From Oscillibacter sp. (GTDB taxonomy: Bacteria; Bacillota; Clostridia; Oscillospirales; Oscillospiraceae), in the NCBI GenBank assembly GCA_003487665.1, contig DNFA01000008.1:1-22595 (forward strand): a DNA stretch of 22,595 nucleotides. Direction: 5' to 3'. Each line of letters opens with the position of its first letter. Position 1 is the stretch's first letter. This document shows positions 17,070 to 22,595 of the stretch, piece after piece. The notes under the pieces are model-generated. The model saw only the letters and a list, made by a program, of their open reading frames with translations. It made no database searches and was not told where the DNA came from. Position numbers and translations under genes: made by a program.

Positions 17070-17991
17070 AGTTCTCTCTCGCTATCTCAAATGTGGAGGG
17101 CGGCAGCACATAGTTCCGCTCCTCCGCCGTCAGGCCGAATTTGATCTTGATGCGCTCCAGCTTCCGCACCCACGGGTCGCCCAGTGCCCACAGCACCAGA
17201 AACGTACACAGCCCATGGCAGAAGTCGAAGAAAAAGCTGGATAGATAGGCCGCGCCTATCGTCTGCCATGTAAGGGGGCTTACATACCCGATGATGAAAT
17301 ACAGGTTCATGATCCAGCCGTACAAAAAGCCGGACAGGAAACCATAAAGGCACAGCCGCAGGGGCGCATGGTCGGTGAGCTGCCGCACAAAATGCAGCAA
17401 ATCGCCCCGGTTGGTATTCTCCGGACACAGCCTGTCCCACCATTGCGCCGTAAAGTGACGGCGGCTTCCTCCCTTGAATGCACCTGCATTTTGCAGAATA
17501 CCCGCCAGAAAGCCCACCAGCCCCCATGTGAACATCTGCCACGGCGTCCACGGTCCCTGTCCGAAAATGAAGTTGCTGACAAAGGCGGTCAGCGCGCCGG
17601 TAAGAAAGCCCGCCTCCGGCCCGAAGGCCACCGCCGTGATGATAATGATAGCGGAGCAGGGCTTGAAGTTGGGCAGCGGGATGATCTCAAACACCGTGCG
17701 GCCTACCACGGCAATGGCCGCCATCACCGCGATAGGCACCAGCTCACGGGCCTGGGGTTTCTTCTTATCGAATACCAGTATGAAGGGGATGGCGGACGCC
17801 AGCAGGAACAGCAGGCCCAGCAGAATATCCGAGTTTAATATGATGTAGTCCCAGAAAGTGCGGGAACCCACCGGATTGACCGCGGGGCGGTGGCTGTGGT
17901 AATAGCCGAAGGCCGCCATCAGGGCGGGCAGCACCAGCAGGATCACCCACGCGGCGGCTCTGGTGCGGCGGCTGACAAAGAGCTTCGACAC
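17062..17991 (-). CDS. ECF transporter substrate-binding membrane component (S component)
   Basis: A 309-residue integral membrane protein that should bind the imported small molecule. Hydrophobic segments lie at about 14-30, 54-75, 84-104, 111-143, 151-170 and 212-270. The stretch NFKPCSAIIIITAVAFGPE and the following GALTAFVSNFIFGQGPWTPW match ECF S components of the predicted cobalamin (CbrT-like) or related type. It is longer than the usual 180-220 residues because of an extra N-terminal helix region and a hydrophilic insert (about 172-207). The start codon is GTG with a strong GGAGGTGA site 8 bases upstream, inside the preceding ATPase gene (49-base overlap). The substrate is not proven by sequence; cobalamin is favoured by context. 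Confidence 0.9.
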   Translation of the reverse strand: MSKLFVSRRTRAAAWVILLVLPALMAAFGYYHSHRPAVNPVGSRTFWDYIILNSDILLGLLFLLASAIPFILVFDKKKPQARELVPIAVMAAIAVVGRTVFEIIPLPNFKPCSAIIIITAVAFGPEAGFLTGALTAFVSNFIFGQGPWTPWQMFTWGLVGFLAGILQNAGAFKGGSRRHFTAQWWDRLCPENTNRGDLLHFVRQLTDHAPLRLCLYGFLSGFLYGWIMNLYFIIGYVSPLTWQTIGAAYLSSFFFDFCHGLCTFLVLWALGDPWVRKLERIKIKFGLTAEERNYVLPPSTFEIARENYE

Positions 17992-19598
17992 GACGCGATC
18001 ACCTCCTCGCAGGTAATGTCCATGGGGAAGTGCTCTGCCGCGATACGGTTGGCGTCGGTGGTATAGAACCGGTTTCCGGCAAAGAAGTCGTGGGGCTCGC
18101 CCTCGGAGAGCAGCAGCCCGTCAAACATCAAGGCGCAGCCTGTGGCATACCGGGCGGCGAATTCCACATCGTGGGTCACCACCAGAATAGACGCGCCCTC
18201 CCGGCACAGTGCCAGCAGCAGCTGCGCCAGCTCCGCCTTGGCATAGGCGTCCAGCCCCTTGGTGGGCTCGTCCAGCAGCAGCACCGTGGCCTCACGCAGC
18301 AGCAGCAGCTTGCCTACGGCAAGACGCTGGATCTCGCCGCCGGACAGGTCGTAGGGATGCCGCGCCAGCAGTGGCGTCAGCTCCAGCTTTTCCGCCATCT
18401 GCGCGGCCTTGGCTTTGTCCTGTTCGGCACTGTCCAGCAGCTCCTTCTCCACCGTATCGGCCACAAACAGCGACCGGGCGTTCTGGGGTAGCATACACAG
18501 CCGCTGACCCTTCGCCAGCTTCACCTTGCCACGATAGGGCTTTCGGAAGCCGGCCAGTGCCTGCATCAGCGTGGTTTTGCCTGCGCCGTTGCCGCCCAGC
18601 AGACACAGCAGCTCACCCTGATGAAGCGTTACATCTGTGCCGCGAAGAATGTCCTTGCCCTTTTCGGTATAGCGGAACCAGAGCTCCTTGCCCTCTAAAA
18701 CGGCGGTGCGCTTTGTTTCTTTTTCGGTTTTTGTGTCCTCAGGTACGGTAGCATCTTCCGCGATGGGCAGCAGCCGCTCCAAGCGGCGGCGGCCATCCCG
18801 TACCGTCAGGGGCATATCCTCCGTTTGCTCCAATTCGCTGAAAATGCGGACAGCGGCAGGGAGTCCGAAGTAGATGCGGCTCTTTTCCGCGCTGCCGGAC
18901 AGCTGCCGCGCGATCTCAGCCGGTGCGCCATTTGACAGGATGCGTCCCTTATCCATGGTCACTACCCTGTCGGCGGCGGGGAATACCTCGTCCAGTCGGT
19001 GCTCCGTCATGAGGATGGCAACGCCCAATTCGCGGTTGATCCGCTGGACGGTGGCAAGCAGATTGCGGGCGGCCAGCGGATCCAGCATGGAGGTGGGCTC
19101 GTCCAAAATCAGTAGCTTCGGCCCCATAGCCAGCGCCGAGGCCAGATTCATCATCTGCTTCTGGCCGCCGGACAGCTCCGTGGTCTTGCTGCGGAACCAT
19201 GTCTCCATGCCGAAAAAGGCGGCCATCTCCGCCACACGGCGGCGGATCACGGGGACGGGCAATGCCATATTCTCAAGGCCAAAGGCCAGCTCATGCCACA
19301 CGAAATCGGTGACGATCTGGTTATCCGGATTCTGCTGCACAAAGCCGATCTCCGCTGCGGCGGTCAGCTCCGGCAGCTGGGAGAGAGGTTTTTCCTTATA
19401 AAAGGTCTCGCCGGCCTTTGCCCCAACGGGCAGCAGGCCGGGCTTGGCATGGCGCAGCAGTGTGGTCTTGCCGCAGCCGGAGGGGCCGCACAGCACCACA
19501 TACTCGCCCTTATGTATCTCCAACGAGACGTCGTCCAGTGCCCGCATGTCAGCCAGCGGATAGGAGAAGCTCAGGTGTTCAAACCGTAAGAGTGCCAT
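17943..19598 (-). CDS. ECF transporter fused double ATPase
   Basis: A 551-residue protein with two nucleotide-binding domains in one chain. Domain 1: Walker A GPSGCGKTT (38-46), signature LSGGQ (142-146), Walker B LLILDEP with Glu167, His200. Domain 2: Walker A GGNGAGKTT (335-343), signature LSGGE (418-422), Walker B with Glu444, His476. All catalytic residues are present in both. Such duplicated ATPases occur in dedicated ECF systems, including the predicted cobalamin transporter CbrTUV and YkoEDC, whereas shared ECF modules use two separate ATPases. It overlaps the T-component gene by 28 bases and the S-component gene by 49 bases. It should power substrate release by driving the S component. 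Confidence 0.95.
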   Translation of the reverse strand: MALLRFEHLSFSYPLADMRALDDVSLEIHKGEYVVLCGPSGCGKTTLLRHAKPGLLPVGAKAGETFYKEKPLSQLPELTAAAEIGFVQQNPDNQIVTDFVWHELAFGLENMALPVPVIRRRVAEMAAFFGMETWFRSKTTELSGGQKQMMNLASALAMGPKLLILDEPTSMLDPLAARNLLATVQRINRELGVAILMTEHRLDEVFPAADRVVTMDKGRILSNGAPAEIARQLSGSAEKSRIYFGLPAAVRIFSELEQTEDMPLTVRDGRRRLERLLPIAEDATVPEDTKTEKETKRTAVLEGKELWFRYTEKGKDILRGTDVTLHQGELLCLLGGNGAGKTTLMQALAGFRKPYRGKVKLAKGQRLCMLPQNARSLFVADTVEKELLDSAEQDKAKAAQMAEKLELTPLLARHPYDLSGGEIQRLAVGKLLLLREATVLLLDEPTKGLDAYAKAELAQLLLALCREGASILVVTHDVEFAARYATGCALMFDGLLLSEGEPHDFFAGNRFYTTDANRIAAEHFPMDITCEEVIASCRSSLSAAAPEPPRG

Positions 19599-20464
19599 CT
19601 AATGGCCTCCTTTGTTTCAAGGATACCGGGCAGGAACATCAGCACGGCGTAAAAGACAAACATGGTATAGCTGGCACTGCCCAGCAGCACCGGCGTCATG
19701 GCGGGATAGAACTCCATATACCCGTGACCGAAGGCGCGGGCGGTAATGCAGACGCCTGCCACCGCCAGAATAAGACCCAGCGTTCGGGCGTCCCGGCCAT
19801 CGAAACGGAACAGGTGGAAGGTGGTGCGCCGCTTGGCACCATAGCCCCGGGCTTTCATAGAGTCCGCCGTTTCCACCGCCGCCTCCATGCTCATGGTCAG
19901 CAGCACCGACAGGTTCCGCAGGGCACTGCCCAGTCTTTGCAGAAGCCGCGTCCCCTCATCGCAGAGCATCGCCTGCGCCTGACGGATCTCGCGGCGGTTC
20001 TGTTGGAGCTGTGGGATGAACCGCAGCGTCATGGTGATCAGCAGCGACGTACCGGGAAAGGGCTTGCCGAACAGGTACAGGAACTTATCCGAGGTCATGA
20101 CCTCCTGATAGCAGGTAAACCACATAATGACCGCGCACAGGGAGCAGCCGGACACCAGACCGTAGCACACGGCTTCCAGCGTGTACCACAGGTGATTGAT
20201 GGTAAAAAGCATGGTCACGCCCCGATGGTTGAATAGCGGATTGGCGAGGGCGATCAGCAAAAACATAGGCCCCACAAACCGCATGGTGTGGCCGTAGGCC
20301 CTCCAGCCTCGCAGCCGGATGGAAAACCAGCTGGCGCCCAGAAACGACAGCACTACCGTAACGGGGTGCATGCATCCCAGCGTCAGACCCAGCACCAGCA
20401 CGAAGTACGCCATACTGACCGCCGGATGCAGGTTCCCGAAGAAACGCATCCGGGTATCAGTCAT
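19571..20464 (-). CDS. ECF transporter transmembrane coupling component (T component)
   Basis: A 297-residue EcfT/CbiQ-type membrane protein linking the double ATPase to the S component. Hydrophobic helices lie near 14-34, 62-76, 98-116, 226-242 and 255-280. The cytoplasmic coupling region carries the helix PQLQQNRREIRQAQAM (151-166) and the Ala-Arg-Gly motif (205-207) in SMKARGYG, which dock into the ATPases in this family. The open frame continues upstream to 20734, but the start at 20464 is chosen because its ATG overlaps the upstream stop as ATGACTGA (8 bases) and the residues before it lack a membrane-protein pattern. It is co-transcribed and translationally coupled with the DUF4430 lipoprotein. 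Confidence 0.92.
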   Translation of the reverse strand: MTDTRMRFFGNLHPAVSMAYFVLVLGLTLGCMHPVTVVLSFLGASWFSIRLRGWRAYGHTMRFVGPMFLLIALANPLFNHRGVTMLFTINHLWYTLEAVCYGLVSGCSLCAVIMWFTCYQEVMTSDKFLYLFGKPFPGTSLLITMTLRFIPQLQQNRREIRQAQAMLCDEGTRLLQRLGSALRNLSVLLTMSMEAAVETADSMKARGYGAKRRTTFHLFRFDGRDARTLGLILAVAGVCITARAFGHGYMEFYPAMTPVLLGSASYTMFVFYAVLMFLPGILETKEAIRWHSYGLNT

Positions 20465-21344
20465 GGTTATCCTTCCAATCCTTGCCGTACCCGTAGGGAT
20501 CTCCGTTTTCCAGATCGCAGCCAAGGTCGCAGGTGTAATTCCACTCAATGACCTCGCCGGGCTTGACAAAGTACACGCCGCAGCCGTAGTTGGGATACCA
20601 GTCGTTGACACAGTACATCCAGCCGCTCCAGCGGCCGCCGTCGAATTCATAGAGGTTGTTGATGCCATCCACATAGCAGCCACTGGAGGTACCGCCCCGA
20701 TAGGACATGTGGATCTTGTACTTTTCACACACAAAGGCGAGGACGTCGAAAACCGTGTCGCCCTCCTTCACCTCCACCGTGGTTACCGGCAGGATCACGC
20801 CGGAGGCCGGGACGATGCCCGCCCACTTGCTCTCCAGATGCATACCGTTATTCACCGCCGTATCGCAGCGAATGGTAATGGTGACGGTGTCTTTCTTGCT
20901 TTCGGGCTTCTGCTCGGGGGTGGGCGTAGGGGTATTGCTGTCCTCACCCTTCTGGTCGTCCTTTTTGTTGTCGTCCTTTTTGCCGCCGGAGTTGGACGGC
21001 TTATTGGCGGTATCCTCCTCAGGTGTGGTAGAAGGCGTCTGGTCTGTCTTATTGCCCTTGTTGCCCTGCGGCGCATCTCCGGAGCCCTGGGCATAGAAAT
21101 CCGCCACGCTGTCAGGCTTGCTGGGCGCGGTGGGGGCCGTGTCCTTCTTGCCGAAGCTGAAGGCCTCCGTAAACCAGGAATACCACGGCTTTTCCTCTTC
21201 GGGTTGGTCGGTATCCTCTCCCACATAATCCAGATCCAATTCGCCGCTATTGCCGGCAGTGCCGGTCTGGGCGCAGGCACACAGGCTCAACAGCATCATA
21301 AGTGCCAGCAGGAACGCGATGATATATCTCAGATTCTTTTTCAT
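20457..21344 (-). CDS. Surface lipoprotein with DUF4430 (transcobalamin beta-like) domain
   Basis: A 295-residue protein. Signal peptide with lipobox LCAC (lipid Cys24), then a flexible, charged Pro/Thr/Lys/Asp-rich linker (about 40-150), and a C-terminal DUF4430 domain (152-277). Diagnostic motifs are EGDTVFDVL (194-202), CYVDGINNLYEF (223-234), WSGWMYCVNDWYPNYGC (239-255) and PGEVIEWNYTCDLG. DUF4430 is related to the C-terminal beta domain of intrinsic factor and transcobalamin, which covers bound cobalamin. The Cys residues at 223, 245, 255, 272 and 276 could form disulfides. AAGGAGA lies about 7 bases before the ATG. As the first gene of the ECF run it probably serves as the extracytoplasmic capture protein for the importer; the ligand is inferred. 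Confidence 0.93.
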   Translation of the reverse strand: MKKNLRYIIAFLLALMMLLSLCACAQTGTAGNSGELDLDYVGEDTDQPEEEKPWYSWFTEAFSFGKKDTAPTAPSKPDSVADFYAQGSGDAPQGNKGNKTDQTPSTTPEEDTANKPSNSGGKKDDNKKDDQKGEDSNTPTPTPEQKPESKKDTVTITIRCDTAVNNGMHLESKWAGIVPASGVILPVTTVEVKEGDTVFDVLAFVCEKYKIHMSYRGGTSSGCYVDGINNLYEFDGGRWSGWMYCVNDWYPNYGCGVYFVKPGEVIEWNYTCDLGCDLENGDPYGYGKDWKDNHD

Positions 21345-21374
21345 GTCAATTCTCCTTCAGCCGTTAGGGCTGTT

Positions 21375-21452
21375 GATTTTGAGGATGCGGGAGGGGCCGG
21401 CAAACCCCTCCCGCTATGGAAAAGACAACGGCATTTGCCGTCTCGACTTGCC
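21375..21452. repeat. Two-hairpin repeat element, copy 1
   Basis: Contains stem GCGGGAGGGG (21387-21396) with CCCCTCCCGC (21405-21414) and a second stem ACGGCA/TGCCGT (21428-21441). Flanks GATTTTGAGGATG and CTATGGAAA, and the end TCTCGACTTG, match copy 2 immediately to the right. On the minus strand the second hairpin is followed by TGTCTTTT, so the copy may terminate transcription coming from the upstream small gene. It forms most of the leader before the DUF4430 lipoprotein. Confidence 0.75.
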
Positions 21453-21459
21453 TTTTGCG

Positions 21460-21544
21460 GATTTGAGGATGGGGGACGGGGCGGCTTAAACCCCGTCCCC
21501 CTATGGAAAGCTGACAGTCTCCGTTCAGACTGTCTCGGCTTGAC
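21460..21544. repeat. Two-hairpin repeat element, copy 2
   Basis: Contains stem GGGGGACGGGG (21471-21481) with CCCCGTCCCCC (21491-21501) and stem GACAGTCT (21513-21520) with AGACTGTC (21527-21534). It matches copy 1 in flanks (GATTTGAGGATG, CTATGGAAA, TCTCGGCTTG) and in the loop core CGGC..AAA, while the stems differ with compensating changes. Its right end overlaps the last codons and the stop of the upstream 189-residue gene. Confidence 0.75.
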
Positions 21545-22094
21545 TAGGGTTAATTGCTGCGGATATTGTATCAAGTGCGGCTTCAGCGGAGGTCTCTGCC
21601 AAGGTGAGAGCCTTTGCTTCAGCCTCCGCCTTCTTCTTCGCCGCCCATTCAGCCTTAGCAGCCCGCTCCGCGCGCTTTTTGGCGGCTTGTTCCCGTTTTC
21701 GCTGCTCGGATTGCTCCAGCTTGCGCTGCCGCTTCTGCCTTCGCTCCTCACGGAACAACGGTTCTTGCTTCACCTTTTCCGCCTTATAGCGAGCGGTGTC
21801 GCGCAGCTTGCGCATGGAACGAGGCTGCGGCAGCTTTGCCGCCGCCATCGCGGCCGCCCAGCTGCCAAAACGCTGCTCGATAAATGTACCGCCATCCACT
21901 TCGCTGGGGGATGGGCTGTGACCCAGCGAGATGGCACACCGGCTCAGATACCGCGCCAGCTGCGGCAGCGGCGTATCTGCGTTTCGCTCGGCAAATGCTT
22001 CGTCACGCGCTTCCAGTGCTGCTACAGCCCTTTTGACTATTTGGTTTTGTGCCCACGCCTGAAAATCAATGGGACGTCCGCCGCGTTGAGACAT
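21525..22094 (-). CDS. Small basic protein with homing-endonuclease-associated repeat
   Basis: A 189-residue cytoplasmic protein. Residues 44-88 read as one homing-endonuclease-associated (HNH_repeat-type) helical unit: LGHSPSPSEV followed by QRFGSWAAAMAAAKLP, a DNA-contacting fold in other proteins. The C-terminal part (about 100-163) is a Lys/Arg/Glu/Ala-rich probable coiled coil. No HNH, GIY or LAGLIDADG nuclease motif is visible. The start at 22094 has AAGGAGGAG about 8 bases upstream; an open frame extends to 22283 but crosses a terminator. The last codons lie in a repeat hairpin. It is probably a nucleic-acid-binding protein of unknown role and may not belong functionally with the transport operon. 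Confidence 0.8.
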   Translation of the reverse strand: MSQRGGRPIDFQAWAQNQIVKRAVAALEARDEAFAERNADTPLPQLARYLSRCAISLGHSPSPSEVDGGTFIEQRFGSWAAAMAAAKLPQPRSMRKLRDTARYKAEKVKQEPLFREERRQKRQRKLEQSEQRKREQAAKKRAERAAKAEWAAKKKAEAEAKALTLAETSAEAALDTISAAINPSQAETV

Positions 22095-22116
22095 AGTAAC
22101 ACTCCTCCTTATTACG

Positions 22117-22164
22117 AAAAAATGCCGGACAAACCCCTTCTCAGGGGATGACCAGCGACATTTT
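22117..22164 (-). other. Possible leader attenuator before the HNH-repeat gene
   Basis: On the minus strand an outer stem AAAATG/CATTTT (22159-22164 with 22119-22124) encloses a CCCCT-GAGA-AGGGG tetraloop hairpin (22134-22147) and runs into TTTTTT (22117-22122). It sits only 22 bases before the start codon, so if it terminates transcription it would act as an attenuator rather than an upstream gene's end. Pairing is moderate; the function is a guess. Confidence 0.35.
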
Positions 22165-22170
22165 GGCAAG

Positions 22171-22197
22171 AAAAAACGCTGACAAAATCCGTCAGCG
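22171..22197 (-). terminator. Intrinsic terminator of the upstream minus-strand transcript
   Basis: On the minus strand CGCTGAC (22197-22191), loop GGATTTT, GTCAGCG (22183-22177), then six T residues (22176-22171) and CTTGCC. This is a textbook intrinsic terminator. No protein-coding gene of convincing length ends here, so the transcript it closes is probably a non-coding RNA lying to the right. Confidence 0.8.
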
Positions 22198-22430
22198 CAC
22201 GCTCCTGCCCTCGTCACAGCGAGAGAGCGCCACTGTGTACCAAAGATCCTTGACCGTGCAATTCTCCTGCCCTCGCGCCACAAGGCTTTCGCCTTTCGTA
22301 CATGATCTACCTTCTCAGAAGCTTCCTCCCAATGGCGGTATTACCCAACAGCTTTCGCCGCTTCGACCATTTCCTTGCGCTCACAGTGCCGTCCGCAGAG
22401 GGTTTCTAACCCAAATTCCTTTTAGGCTGC
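22177..22430 (-). ncRNA. Candidate structured non-coding RNA of unknown class
   Basis: This gene-free stretch on the minus strand ends in a clear intrinsic terminator and contains several regular hairpins: GGGTT-AGA-AACCC (22400-22412), two stems capped by GAAA tetraloops (22348-22361 and 22282-22295), and CACAG/CTGTG near 22220-22242. A 12-base direct repeat occurs at 22202-22213 and 22264-22275. Reading frames through it are short and lack ribosome sites. It does not match my recollection of RNase P, tmRNA, SRP, 6S, T-box or cobalamin riboswitch cores. The 5' end is not defined. Confidence 0.45.
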
Positions 22431-22435
22431 TGCCT

Positions 22436-22458
22436 GATCTTTTGCATATAAAAAGATC
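22436..22458. other. AT-rich inverted repeat
   Basis: GATCTTTT (22436-22443) and AAAAGATC (22451-22458) form a perfect 8-bp inverted repeat around a 7-base centre. It lies just upstream of the candidate RNA on the minus strand and could be an operator or a small hairpin. The remaining bases 22459-22595 show no gene that I can support. Confidence 0.35.
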
Positions 22459-22595
22459 TTTACGACCAACACAGCCACACGGTGTCACCGGATCATATTT
22501 ACTTGTCTGATGCAAATGAATGATGCTGCTGCGGTTTGTGCATACTGCAAAGTGTCAGCACACGCTCTGGGTATTTCGTAAATCATATACAATTT

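Noticed and set aside
21345..21544. Cobalamin riboswitch upstream of the ECF operon
   Set aside because: I looked for the B12-box core (GCC-x-GGAGACCTGCC-like) on the minus strand; only a weak GCCGAGAC resemblance is present and the structure is two GC-rich hairpin pairs instead.
21525..22094. Homing endonuclease or mobile intron
   Set aside because: Only the associated helical repeat is present; no nuclease catalytic motif, intron boundary or transposon ends were seen.
22095..22283. Longer N-terminus for the HNH-repeat protein starting at 22283
   Set aside because: The extension would be translated through an intrinsic terminator and has no domain signal, whereas the ATG at 22094 has an excellent ribosome site.
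22171..22595. RNase P RNA, tmRNA, SRP RNA or 6S RNA
   Set aside because: The conserved cores that I know for these RNAs are not visible; the region is reported only as an unclassified candidate.

Overview
The window looks like a chromosomal segment of a moderately GC-rich Gram-positive Clostridia-type bacterium, probably a gut Oscillospirales relative (inference). The reasons are GGAGG-type ribosome binding sites, lipobox lipoproteins, an ECF-type vitamin transporter, giant secreted beta-sandwich repeat proteins without an outer-membrane system, and a GAAC-N4-GTTC (Bacillota-type) LexA operator.

Layout. On the plus strand, 129-1698 holds an SOS-type promoter with a LexA box, a Y-family translesion DNA polymerase (dinB) and a small downstream partner gene. 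A shared hairpin at 1702-1730 separates these from everything else, which lies on the minus strand. Reading the minus strand from right to left: a candidate structured RNA with a terminator (about 22430-22171); a small DNA-binding-like protein with a homing-endonuclease-associated repeat (22094-21525); a tandem pair of two-hairpin elements (21544-21375); then a tightly packed run of ten genes (21344-8095) whose members mostly overlap by 4-49 bases; then two further secreted-protein genes (8004-6733 and 6651-1750), separated by a strong hairpin.

The ten-gene run encodes a DUF4430 lipoprotein, the three parts of an ECF transporter (T component, fused double ATPase, S component), a MacB/LolD-type ABC ATPase, a membrane-anchored extracellular beta-sandwich protein, a MacB/FtsX-type permease, a 1378-residue secreted protein with an alpha/alpha-toroid-like domain inside an array of DUF5018-like repeats, and two small lipoproteins that each look like one such repeat. 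The next gene is a second, divergent DUF4430 protein, and the last is a 1633-residue repeat protein.

Main hypothesis: in animal intrinsic factor and transcobalamin, cobalamin is gripped between an alpha6/alpha6 barrel and a DUF4430-type beta domain. Here both fold types appear to be encoded on separate polypeptides in one operon with an ECF importer. This suggests a surface capture-and-import apparatus for a corrinoid or similar ligand, with a MacB-like ATPase module that may move or release ligand or proteins at the cell surface. The domain calls and operon structure come from the sequence. The substrate and the mechanism are inference, and I found no cobalamin riboswitch in the window.
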